Positions 54,601 to 64,000 of a stretch of DNA of 64,000 nucleotides are shown here, piece after piece; positions within the stretch are counted from its first letter, which is position 1; each line of letters starts with the position of its first letter. Where the stretch lies: NCBI RefSeq assembly GCF_029784135.1, contig NC_073746.1, positions 1,570,136-1,634,135 of the forward strand, given 5' to 3'. The position numbers and the translations under genes are program-made. A model generated the notes under the pieces. It had not been told where the DNA came from. It searched no databases and saw only the letters and a program-made list of their open reading frames with translations. The stretch comes from Toxorhynchites rutilus septentrionalis. Its lineage: Eukaryota > Arthropoda > Insecta > Diptera > Culicidae.

Positions 54601-56532
54601 TGATGTTTCCTTCGTTGTGTCCCTGTTGCATATCCCTCCTATCCGATCTGTAAACTTTTACTTAGTCGCGGCAATACATACACACACTCTTTACAGATAC
54701 ACGGGCCAAAGGTTGTGCAGTCCACTGATCATTCAACAAGAGCCAAAGGTTGTACCGCTCATGACAACTCTACACGAGCTGATGATTGCGCCGGCTAGTG
54801 ACCATTCTATCCTGGATTCCTCGAGTCGAGAAGACGCACCACGCTAGATATGGGGTACATACTAGGGGGCGTTGCTGATTAATGGTCAGCTGCATCCCAA
54901 TAGGAAGTATCCCGTGTCGGGCACACGTACAGAGCATTGGAGACAGCAACATCCCAATTACGAGAACACTTGTAATACTAACCTCGAGTCGACCGCGAGT
55001 AATCGGTTAAATATTACTAACATTGATAATAAGAAAAATTGTCAAAATATTGAACTCCGGTCCCGTCAGGCTAACGCCATATGAGCCTTGATAAAAATAT
55101 ATATTTTGGAAAAAAAAATTGTTTTTTTACAATGACACAAAGCAGAAAGATCATCACCTGGTCTTATAGAAGTTGGACAGAGTGTGGGTGAACTTAGTCC
55201 TTCCGAAAGGTAAACAGCGCAAAAGTAGATGGCTTTTACGTTTACACTGTTTCAACTAATTCCCTTTTTGTTCTTCTTCGAAAACTATTGATAAATCCAC
55301 GCTTGAAAATTATTATATCACAACCTGTGGTGCCTGAAAATAGTTATGTGCGACAAATCACGCCGTACTGCTGAAAAAACATGGTTTTATCAAGAAGAAT
55401 GTTTCATTACTGTCAGAAAACTGAGAAGGTCTAACTAAATCGTGATAAAATGAGCTGATGATGTTTGGCTCGATGAAACTTTGTAAGCTATACATTGCCG
55501 TTCATTTCGACGAGTCTTTGAACAAAATTACAAAATGGCTACAAACAGATCTGAATGTCAGATTTTAGAACAAAGAAGAGGAGGATTCGGTGAATTATTA
55601 CATAACATCAATGTTCTTGGGACATTCTCAAGAATCAGAGATCAACTTTCATCTTTTAAAGAAGGCCTAAGAAATTACACATTTGAACAAACTTCTTCTT
55701 GTGTCTTTGGGCGGTATAAACGTGAATTGGTCATATTACGCGAGCTGCAACTGGTCTTTCAAAATGTAGAAAAAAGTTCTTAAAATTGGTAGCTTCGGAT
55801 TGCATGTTCTACACAGTTCATCAAAGGATTGATGGATTCAAAAGAAATTCGCCAAAATTTTACGACAGACAAATCTTGAAATTCATCTGAGATGCGAAGC
55901 ACTGGTTTCAAAGCATATTAAGCCTTGATGTATCCTTGATCTTTTCATCATTGATTCCGATAAAAATTGGAAGGAAAGCGATTTGGGAAACTTTTGATAT
56001 TGACAATTTTGTTATTTGAAGGATTTTGGACGCACCAGTAATTGTCATTCTTTTTATAGTCGTATGAATCAAAGTTAAGAAACGGCTACGGGAAGCTAAA
56101 TCTCGGGAGGAAAAACGAAAATAATTTTGGAAAACGCAAAGAAGGGAGCCGAAAGGTTGCAAGATCAGCATCAGTAAATCCATTTCCTTTTACGACACTT
56201 CTCAGTCGTCGTTTAACTCAATTAAAAATCACAAAAAAAAAATCATTTATTGGAAAATATCGACAGATCATCTTAAATTTCATTGTTTCAGCTAGCTAAA
56301 TGGTTTAGGAACTGCAGTTAAGTACTATTAGAGAATGTGATTACTAGTCTGCATCTGGAATTTTACTGAAAAATTAATGGAAAATCAGTGTATGTCAGAG
56401 AATTATTTTTCGGATTTTGAGTCGTCATTGCTGTGACATTGCATCAATGCATCGAACTGACGCTATGACGAAGCATGCGTAAAAGTTGTGCGCCACATAA
56501 TTATTTATGTAATATCAAGCTAAACGATAGTG

Positions 56533-56870
56533 AATGTCGTGCTGGAATGTTGTGATTTATTTGGGTTTGCACAGCAAAACTGTCTTCAACAAGGATGGCA
56601 TTTGCGCCAATCTTGAACATAATGGAGCAATGCAACTCTCTTCGAGGTTATTCAGATTAACAATCATAATTTACTTCGTTCATTTAATCACCAAGAAAGT
56701 AAATGTCGTTCTAGAATTTTGTATGCGTTTGGGTTTCGTTTGCCAGTAGCAAAACTTTCTCCACTAAGGATAACAGCTGCACCTATCTCGAGCATGAGAA
56801 AGTAATGCAACTGTTTTTGGGGCCAGTAATTTTGACAACAATTTTAAGCGTTTCTTTTGAGAATAGTGCA
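56533..56870. repeat. Diverged two-copy tandem repeat, 169-bp period
   Basis: Landmark AATGTCGT at 56533 and 56702, then TTTGGGTTT, AGCAAAACT, CAAGGAT/TAAGGAT, GCACCTATCTCGAGCAT-like and AATGCAACT in the same order. Non-coding. Confidence 0.65.
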
Positions 56871-58472
56871 AAATGATGAGAAGTGTTTATATTCTTAGTC
56901 GCTTCAAGCCACCAATGTATGGCTCTGTATGTATACTATGCTGAACGTTTGTTTGGTGCTGGTTGGTTTTCATTGTACGAATGATATCTAGAGTTGCGAT
57001 TCCACTAAGACAATACTAAATAACTTTTAACATGATATTTGATACTTGCAAGTATTGCCATTGTTGTTCTTTCCAAAGAAAGATTGATGTAATTATGAGA
57101 TGGGAAATAATGGAGCTGGTGCAAGAAGTATATAATCGCCTGTAGCCGAGTGTATGTCAATTGCGAAAATGGCCACCGGAATAACGTTAGAGGTAAATTT
57201 TCAATGCATTGACATGAAATAAAGTGCGATATGCGATCAGCTTGTGTTTTGTACTGCGAGGGCAAGAATGAATCATCAGTCAATTAACGTCAACTGATTC
57301 TACTATAAAAACCAGTTCAGGGCGACCAAACCATTCTACTAAACAGTTATTTCTAATATTTCGCAGCATTCTAAAATAATATCTGAAGTTATTAACAAGC
57401 GACGTGAACAAAATAACAGCATAGTTTTACGTCAACAATGTGGTCGTGTCTTGGACACAACCTCCTATAATTTTTTATTCGTTTTTTATGCATATTTTTC
57501 GTTTTCTGTATATAAAAGAAAAAAAATATTTTTGATTGATCCCCTTAAAGTCTGAAAACACTCTTCTCACATGAAAATAAAACTAAATCCTCCAATCTCA
57601 GGGGGTGATAGACAATCAAATTTGACTGAAAAAAAACTTTGTTGGGTACCAGATAGTTTATTCTTAGGGAAACTCGGTGGAACAATTGTTGCTTGCATTA
57701 TTTTTGGTACATCAACTCAAACATTAAATTCAAATTAAATTCAGGATTTCCTTTTCGTATTTCAATAATGATGATTTTTATGATATAATGTCAAGACTTT
57801 GTTAGAAAAATTCGGCTGGGATGAGGGGTTTAAATTTGATGCTTGTTTTGTACAACAAGGTCTGTACAATATTGCAATATGTTATTCACGCAGTTTTCAT
57901 TTGCAGCATATTTTCATACCATCTGACAAATCCTTTGAGGGTTCATTACGTAAATTAATTTAGCCATTCCCTAATGAAAAAACACATCACTTTGTCCATC
58001 ATCAGCTGAGAGGTGCTCAACGCCGCATGAATCCGTTGCCATCATGCTCATTTTATTGTCATTTTTTTCCTTCTGTCCTATTCTTTTGGACCCGCCGTCA
58101 TCTCAACCCAACACGCAGATGAAACTGCTTAAAACAAAGAATTTAATTATGTTGACATTTCTGCCGCTCGCCTCCCACTTCCCACTCATACCACGTTCCC
58201 AATGAAATCGAGATCAGAGTGAGGACTCTGTTATCGCTTCTTTTTTACTGTCGCGCCTGGGTTCGCTCATTTCGCTTTTTTGCCTCATTTTCCTTCATCA
58301 TCATCTTCATCTTCTGTTGTTATGACCATCCTTTTTATAAACCTTCCCCACCCCTTCCCCGCCACACTTCATCATTCGCACAAATATGCTAACTCTCGGG
58401 AAGACTCGGACCCGGTCGTTGGGGTCATACTTCGGGTCCAGATCGTGGGTGGCTTTGTGGGAGAGGGAATGT

Positions 58473-58491
58473 GCGGCGGCGGCGGCGGCTG
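58473..58491. repeat. (CGG)n short trinucleotide repeat
   Basis: Six CGG/GCG-phase units in a GC-rich patch. Confidence 0.8.
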
Positions 58492-60215
58492 CGTTTGTGC
58501 GAATGAGTGAGAACAAAAGAAACGGTGGATTTGAGTGCGAGGAGATTAAAACAAGTTCATAACAAATGGTTGATGGGGCAAGCAAACTGGAAAGTGCTAT
58601 GAAATGTTTTATATTGTTTTTCTGCTTTTATTGAGCGGTGGGGAAGAGTCCGGCCGGCCATTTAAAACTGATTTGTTTGGCATGATTCTCCCTGAATTAC
58701 TGTGAACAAAGTAACGCTTTATTGTTTTCGGCTGCGGAGCGAATCAGTGCGTTGGTTAAGTTTGCCGGAAAAAAAATGTAAAAAGGAACAGTGGAGCCTC
58801 CTCCATGTCATCAAAAGTATCCTCCGCGATCGGTAGTTTAAATTTCACATCTTTTGCGTTACCCGCCTATCTGATGGTCTGTTCGCTGGGCGGTTAATGT
58901 TTCGCATCTATTGCAGGCGACATCACGCAACCAACCCAGAGCAAAGGACTTCTCTTCAAAGTCCATTCCACTCCCCCTTGTGTACGCGCGCTTAGTCCAC
59001 GTTTGTTTGCAAAATGCCTTTATTTTTATTGCTTCATAAGAGTAAGTTAGTGAGAGATGGATGTCGCAATTTACCTGGCTCATATTAAACGCATAGTTAA
59101 TGTGAGAGCTCATTACCCCAGAGTTGGTAGGCAGTTCGCGTGCTGCCTCCGACTCCCAGTTTACCTATTTCTCAATGGATGCTCGGCTGCGTTTCTCGTG
59201 CGTCAATTTTCTTTCCAGTATAAAATTATATTCGCGATCCACGGAGCGAGTGGCTAAACGAGGCATTGCCTGATAGGGTGAGATCAAGTACTGATTATGA
59301 ATTACGAAATCAACATCGGTTCAGAATCAAATAATGGCAAACCAATACTTTTCTCCGCCATTGGTCAAAGCAAACGGACCAATAAAAAGTGATGAATTGC
59401 AAATTAATCTAAACTCATTTGCCTATAAAAACCGAGTAATCATCGTTTTGACCTTCTTCCATTAAAAGAGCCTTTCCTCGCTCAGTTGTCTGAGGTTAAA
59501 AGGTCTCGAATAAACCTGAACCCCTCGCCCCCTTATCGCACTCGACCGAACATTTTGGTGGCGTGCGAACAAGTTGACAAACGAACAAAAAATGTGAATA
59601 ATTGCTCCTATAGATCTGAGTCATCTCAGATGCCTTCTCCCGCCTTTCCAAGATCGGATATTATCGCAGGACTCGAACTTAAATGACAACAGGCACAAGA
59701 AACACACAAAAACCAAAACTCACGGCAATCGCTGACCGCCGCCAGCAGTGGACCATTAAAACAAGTCGAGGCAAATGGTCTCGCTCGTTTGGCCCTTGGC
59801 GCGTCGCTGATCATGAATCCAAGGCGAAGAGGGGCGAACCGGAATGGGATTCCAACATATTATGATAATAAAACAAATGGAACTTTAGAGAGAAAAAAAA
59901 CGAAGCGCGAATGAAATAAAAGATATCAGTGAGAACATAAAAGTATAAAAACGGGACGCTGATGAGCTGACAATGGGCAGGAAGAGACAGAGAAAGCGAG
60001 AAGCAGGTGGCACTCAAGTACTGAGACGAAGCGATAAGCGGAGGGAGAATTTCAACATGCAGATTCATCAATTGATTTAATTGTTGGTTCGTTTTTATCG
60101 CTGTTCTCTTCTGGGTTCATCACAAAAACAGATTGCAACCTCATCAGCATTAAGCGATCCGAGAATCGACTCACTGACCACAATCACTCCCACCTCATGC
60201 GGTATGAAGAGAGAT

Positions 60216-60365
60216 TCCTACATGCGCGCCAACGTAACGTCAACGTTAACTTAGCGTCAGTCATTCTCCCTATCAAATCTTGTCGACGTTTAACTGCATT
60301 TGATGTTTCATTCTCTTATGTTGATTTTACGTTGACGTTACCTCGCGATGCGAAGCATGTATCAT
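60216..60365. mobile_element. Small inverted-repeat element (MITE-like)
   Basis: Perfect 13-bp arms GTAACGTCAACGT (60234-60246) and ACGTTGACGTTAC (60329-60341), with looser symmetry outside them (TACATGC at both extremes). About 150 bp in all. No clear target duplication. Confidence 0.45.
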
Positions 60366-60548
60366 GCAAATTTAATAAAAAAGATAATATTCGTTGGATC
60401 TTCGCAACTCGTTGTTTCATTTTTTTTTTCGAGGAGAACCACGAAATAGCCGTCCGCTCTGTTTCTGTTGCTGCTCTTACCAAGTCCGGATATTTGCAAC
60501 TTTGAATTGCGTTGGGATAATTAAAACGAAACAAACATAATTTTACGA

Positions 60549-60664
60549 GACGGGAATTGTATTTTCTTGATCACATTAAAACGGTGCAAAACGAAAACCA
60601 AACCGGGACGGGAATTGTATATTCTCGATCACATTAAAACGGTGTAAAACGAAAACCAAACCAA
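60549..60664. repeat. 58-bp tandem duplication
   Basis: Units start GACGGGAATTGTAT at 60549 and 60607 and share GATCACATTAAAACGGTG and AAAACGAAAACCAAACC, with only a few differences. It lies just upstream of the LINE hairpin. Confidence 0.9.
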
Positions 60665-60719
60665 AAATGGGGTATTTTACGATAAGATACTTCGTGTGGA
60701 ATTTGCAACAAGGAGATAA

Positions 60720-60803
60720 CCAATGTACGGCCTCTGTTATTTTTGACGTCATTCAACCTAAAACAAATGAATGACGTCAAAAATAACAGAGGCCGTACAT
60801 TGG
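60720..60803. repeat. 36-bp perfect hairpin at LINE 5' end
   Basis: Arms 60720-60755 and 60768-60803 are exact reverse complements around a 12-base spacer. The right arm and the spacer are LINE coding sequence (FNLKQMNDVKNNRGRTL); the left arm is the inverted copy. Confidence 0.95.
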
Positions 60804-63069
60804 ATCTGATATTCATAAACGCAGAGGCTGTCTCCAGATGCACTGTGACAGAGGCTCCCGAACCTCTCATTGAAGCTGACGTGTTTCATCCTGCTGTTGT
60901 CGCTAGAATGCATTTCCCAGAGCCTGTGAGTTACGATGATTCCATAGATGATGTGAGATTGGACTTTCACAAAGCAAATTTCGATGAAATTAGTCGAGCT
61001 ATTGCTAGCTGCGATTGGATCCAGCTTCTTGATAACAATATTGACGTGGCTGTCTCCATATTCACCAACACGCTTGTACAATTATTTCGCCCGCCGCTTT
61101 GTGCCCCCTAGGCGCCACCGAAGGAAACCCCCATGGTCGAATCACCAGCTGCGCGAACTGAAACGCCAGAGAGCGGCTGCTCTGAGAAGATATACTATTC
61201 ACCGGAATCCAATAGAAAAACAACAGTTTAATGCTGCCAGTCGAAGATACCGCACTCAAAACCGGCTACTCTACTCAAGGTACGTAAAACGCAAAGAGAA
61301 TGATCTCAAACGTAACCCTAAAAGTTTTTGGGCTTTTATGAATGAAAAACGCAAAACGAGCGGTCTTCCAAAATCTATGTTTCTTGATGATAGAGTAGCT
61401 GAATCTCGTATGGGAATTTGCGATCTGTTCGCTAAGCATTTCTCCAGCGTGTTTAAAGCGAATTTCATCACGGATCAAGCCATGGGCCTGGCACTAGAAA
61501 ATGTACCCAGAAACGTAATTGAGATGGGAAATTTCACATTTACAGAGCAAAGCGTTCTTGACGCGATTCGCAGATTGAAATCTTCCTCGGCCGTTGGACC
61601 TGATGGAATTCCACCGATCGTTTTTAAAAAGTGTGCTGAGGCTATTGCTGCTCCGTTGTCAATCATCATCAACAAGTCACTATCAGAGGGGAGGTTTCCG
61701 GAGAAATGGAAAGCATCAGTGATGTTTCCTATCCATAAAAAAAGGTGATAAACGTGACGTGTCTACATATCGTGGCATAACCTCTCTATGCGCTGGGTCT
61801 AAGCTATTCGAGATACTTGTTGGTGGCGTGCTTTTCAATGCCGTCAAATCATACATCTCGCCTGATCAACATGGTTTCTTCAAAGGAAGGTCGATTAACA
61901 CGAATCTGGTGGATTTTTCATCGTATTGCGTCAGGGCAATTGAGAATGGTGCACAAATCGACACTGTTTACACTGACCTGAAGGCTGCCTTTGACCGTGT
62001 GGATCATCAATTGCTGATTGCTAAGCTGAAGCGATTAGGTGCTTGTTCACACTTCAGTGGATGGCTGAGTTCCTACTTAGTCAACAGGCCACTCACCGTG
62101 AAGCTCGGATCATCGCAGTCCTATACATTTACGAATTGTTCTGGAGTTCCACAAGGAAGCAACCTGGGACCGTTATTGTTTTCGATATTTTTCAAGGATG
62201 TGTGCTTGCTCATCCCACCAGGTTGTCGAATTCTGTATGCGGATGATCTCAAGCTCTACTTAACAGTTAGATCCACCGAGGATTGTAAGGAACTGCAGCG
62301 ACTTATTAATCAATTTGAAAGCTGGTGTTGTTGTAATCGTCTGACCATCAGCGTCCAGAAATGTTTTGTCATCACCTTCACACGAAAAAAATCTCCAATT
62401 CACTGGGTTTACGACATTGGTGGATGCCAGATCGAGAGAGCCAGCGTTGTAAAGGACCTTGGAGTTCATCTCGGATCACAGCTCACATTCAGAGATCATT
62501 ACTCTAACATAATTAATAAGGCGAACAGGAACTTAGGTTTCATAATGAGAGCTGCAAACAACTTTCGAGATCCTTACTGTCTCCGATCGCTTTACTACGC
62601 CCTTGTTCGATCTGTCCTGGAGTCGGCTTCAGTGGTATGGAGTCCATATGCGCACGTGTGGATAAAAAGAATTGAAGCTGTTCAATCTCGATTCATTAAA
62701 TTTGCATTGAGATTTCTACCATGGACTAACTCGGCTGACCTACCACCGTATAAGGACCGTTGCCGTCTGCTTGGGATAGAAACTCTGCATCAAAGACGTA
62801 GCTCGGCAAAAGCTTTATTTGTCGCCAAAGTACTTCTGGGACATACGGACTCCTCCCACATTCTCGAACAGTTTAATTTAAACGCACCGACTGTGGTCCT
62901 ACGATCAAGGGAATTTCTGCGACTAGAATTCAGACGAACCGAGTACGGAAGAAATGAACCGATTGTATCGATGTGTCGTGAATTTAATTATGTGTTTCAT
63001 TTGTTTGATTTCTGTTGTTCCGTGGATAAATTTAAGTACCGTTTGAAACGTTTCAACTTGACAACTTGA
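60743..63069 (+). pseudogene. Jockey-type LINE ORF2: endonuclease end and reverse transcriptase
   Basis: Endonuclease end NNRGRTLDLIFINAEAVSRC and DVFHPAVVARM (the H replaces the usual SDH context), then the linker. A frameshift at about 61085 leads into RRHRRKPPWSNHQLRELKRQ, NPKSFWAFMNEKRKTSGLP and RT SSSAVGPDGIPPIVFKKCAEA and GRFPEKWKASVMFPIHKK. One extra A in the run at about 61736-61743 shifts the frame. The RT then continues intact from 61759: DVSTYRGITSLC-type start, DQHGFFKGRSINTNLVDF, VYTDLKAAFDRVDH, CSGVPQGSNLGPLLF, ILYADDLKLYL, LTISVQKC, to NLTT at 63069. Confidence 0.88.
61759..63069 (+). CDS. Jockey-type LINE reverse transcriptase, uninterrupted part
   Basis: 436 residues without a stop. 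All RT palm motifs are present: A (YTDLKAAFDRVDH, about residue 76), B (SGVPQGSNLGPLLFSIFF, about 132), C (ILYADDLKLYL, about 158) and D/thumb (CNRLTISVQKCFVITF). The C-terminal helical region (SLYYALVRSVLESASVVWSP, RLLGIETLHQRRSSAKALF) is typical of LINE ORF2 ends. The ATG is internal. Only the one-base insertion just upstream separates it from the rest of ORF2. Confidence 0.88.
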   Translation: MSTYRGITSLCAGSKLFEILVGGVLFNAVKSYISPDQHGFFKGRSINTNLVDFSSYCVRAIENGAQIDTVYTDLKAAFDRVDHQLLIAKLKRLGACSHFSGWLSSYLVNRPLTVKLGSSQSYTFTNCSGVPQGSNLGPLLFSIFFKDVCLLIPPGCRILYADDLKLYLTVRSTEDCKELQRLINQFESWCCCNRLTISVQKCFVITFTRKKSPIHWVYDIGGCQIERASVVKDLGVHLGSQLTFRDHYSNIINKANRNLGFIMRAANNFRDPYCLRSLYYALVRSVLESASVVWSPYAHVWIKRIEAVQSRFIKFALRFLPWTNSADLPPYKDRCRLLGIETLHQRRSSAKALFVAKVLLGHTDSSHILEQFNLNAPTVVLRSREFLRLEFRRTEYGRNEPIVSMCREFNYVFHLFDFCCSVDKFKYRLKRFNLTT

Positions 63070-63147
63070 TGTTTTATGTTTTCGACTATTTATTTACATT
63101 TAATTATAATTTCATATTCATGTAGACTGTAAGTCAGATGGATCAAA

Positions 63148-63178
63148 TAAAATAATAATAATAATAATAATAATAATT
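63148..63178. repeat. (ATA)n LINE tail microsatellite
   Basis: About nine ATA/AAT units directly after the LINE 3' UTR (end GATCAAATAA). Confidence 0.9.
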
Positions 63179-63780
63179 TTACGCGCGAGAGACTTATTCT
63201 CGGGCTTGCGGTGTTAAAGTTGTTGATAGTTTGGAATGGTGTGCTAGACATTGCGAGGGGTGGATTTAGTTGGATTATCGGAACAGTTAGATTGTGTCAA
63301 ACACACCTACTGAAAATATGATTTTCAAATGTATGTGGTGGGCAATTAAATATAAACACGATGTGAAAAAAATATGGCAGCGCATGCTATGTCGCACGTA
63401 ACTCCACCATGTTCATTATCTCCATTTCCAGGACATGATGATGACAGGAAATTCAATATGGTCATGACACGTCTCAATATTATTTTTTTTATCCCTTTTG
63501 TTAATTTTTTGAGCCGATTTTTTTCATTATTATTAACCAGTTTTAGAACACATTTTATAATGCGCAAACCGTGAATGATTTTTGGCGAAATCGGAACCAT
63601 GTCCGTATTTTTTAACCTACTTAATAAGTTTTTCCGATTTGCTTATTTTTTTGTATCAGCAATTCGCTATTTTTCATCCATAGATCGTTAATTTTTTGGA
63701 TGCTCAGATTCCAAGATATCGTCACTGACCAACTTACCCATATGACCAACTAGCCCCGCCCTACCCTACCTTTTATACCG
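63179..63780. other. No feature seen
   Basis: AT-rich non-coding sequence between the LINE and the terminal MITE. Confidence 0.5.
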
Positions 63781-63783
63781 TTA

Positions 63784-63971
63784 AGGCTGATTTAGACGAT
63801 GCCAGTCAGCGCTCTAGTTAAGGTATCCAGTGAACAGAGAACAGACACTCTGCCCAAGTTACTTGTACCAGTATCGAACAAGTAATTGACCTCTAACTTG
63901 AACAGAGTGTCTGTTCTCTATTCACTGGATACTTCAACTAGAGCGCTGACTGGCATCGTCTAAATCAGCCT
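63784..63971. mobile_element. 188-bp foldback MITE with TTA target duplication
   Basis: 69-bp inverted arms (63784-63852 and the matching right arm to 63971) differ at three positions. They begin AGGCTGATTTAGACGATGCC and include TCAGCGCTCTAGTT and AGAGAACAGACACTCTG. TTA flanks both ends (63781-63783, 63972-63974), a form usual for PIF/Harbinger-type MITEs. Non-coding. Confidence 0.85.
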
Positions 63972-64000
63972 TTACATATGGTACACATTTACACAGTAGC

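Larger units (their letters stand above)
49905..55118 (+). mobile_element. I-clade LINE copy C, 5' truncated in ORF1
   Basis: Starts within ORF1 (the frame reads ENNEKQDFRPKEYPEGSKGP before the visible ATG) and ends in a 9-base A-run at 55110-55118. It belongs to the same group as copies A and B but is a clearly different subfamily. Its 3' UTR keeps the CTCGAGTCGACCGCGAGTAATC block. It follows BEL copy 2 without its own flanking duplication that I can see. Confidence 0.9.
42653..55186 (-). mobile_element. Tc1-like element (copy 2), split by a BEL-LINE composite
   Basis: Outer repeats CACTCTGTCCAACTCCTATA at 42653 and, inverted, CACTCTGTCCAACTTCTATA ending at 55186. A second internal copy of the motif lies at about 42815-42838 (IR/DR-like layout). 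The right-hand 70 bases match the 5' end of Tc1 copy 1 (GCTTTGTGTCATTGT here against GCGTTGTGTCATTGT at about 2220), proving that both ends belong together. Transposase C- to N-terminal parts lie at 42893-43770. About 200 bp of Tc1 sequence expected between the two halves are missing. TA flanks the left end only. Confidence 0.8.
55187..60215. other. Non-coding region, no gene recognised
   Basis: About 5 kb, AT-rich to about 58000, then GC-richer. It holds a diverged tandem duplication (56533-56870), a CGG run (58473-58490) and TATAAA sequences at about 57304 and 59411 that could be core promoters but have no recognisable gene after them. The short frames do not resemble proteins I know. Confidence 0.45.
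60756..63178 (+). mobile_element. Jockey-type LINE, 5' truncated, with (AAT)n tail
   Basis: Begins within the endonuclease domain at the hairpin and ends in an ATA/AAT repeat tail at about 63151-63177. The order is endonuclease end, linker, RT and C-terminal region; no RNase H follows. Two frameshifts. Confidence 0.85.

Noticed and set aside
55535..56183. Short frames on both strands as genes
   Set aside because: No recognisable motif, no splice context, and AT-rich surroundings.
57295..57350. TATAAA with a downstream AACAGTTATT initiator-like sequence
   Set aside because: No open frame or known gene follows within several hundred bases; such motifs are frequent by chance in AT-rich DNA.
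59405..59510. TATAAA followed by TCAGTT, histone-promoter-like
   Set aside because: The TATA-to-initiator spacing is too long and no histone or other coding frame follows.

Overview
This is a eukaryotic, insect-type genomic window. It has no operons or tRNA genes and no confidently recognisable host protein-coding gene, and it is dominated by transposable elements (TEs). Two DD37E (ITmD37E-type) mariners, Tc1 and mariner relatives, BEL/Pao LTR retrotransposons, RNase H-bearing I-clade LINEs, Helitron-like repeats ending in CTAG and abundant MITEs together suggest a mosquito, probably culicine. That is an inference from TE repertoire, not from a host gene.

Layout. 0-7 kb: a broken DD37E transposase, a 150-bp (AT)n, a 143-bp-period tandem repeat ending in CTAG, a hairpin MITE abutting a Tc1 element (transposase with an intron), a mariner fragment, a LINE 3' scrap, and a second DD37E element with both terminal inverted repeats. 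7-9.5 kb: low-copy-looking non-coding DNA with a GT microsatellite. 9.5-10.7 kb: a LINE RT relic and a Helitron-like 3' end. 11.1-17.9 kb: a complete BEL/Pao element (minus strand) with 361-bp LTRs differing at one base and a 5-bp target duplication, inserted in a ~0.4-kb tandem repeat. 19-22.5 kb: no gene seen. 22.5-27 kb: a TIR element split by I-clade LINE copy A. 27.5-37 kb: a three-level nest in which a CR1/Jockey-group LINE contains a DD41D mariner, which contains near full-length I-clade LINE copy B with a 12-bp target duplication. 37-40.5 kb: a LINE endonuclease scrap, then GC-richer DNA that may hold a promoter or untranslated exon. 40.6-42.6 kb: a mariner relic and a Helitron-like element. 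42.65-55.19 kb: a second Tc1 copy split by a BEL-LINE composite. 55-60 kb: AT-rich non-coding DNA with small repeats. 60.7-63.2 kb: a Jockey-type LINE that starts with a perfect 36-bp hairpin. 63.8-64 kb: a TTA-flanked 188-bp MITE.

No cooperating gene system is visible. The genes are selfish elements at different stages of decay, and their order of arrival can be read from the nesting. The most interesting points are the nested and chimeric insertions, two snap-back palindromes at or inside LINEs, a spliceosomal-type intron shared by two Tc1 copies, repeated frame loss at A-runs, and a very young-looking BEL copy with a broken pol. I found no convincing undescribed biological system beyond this TE biology.
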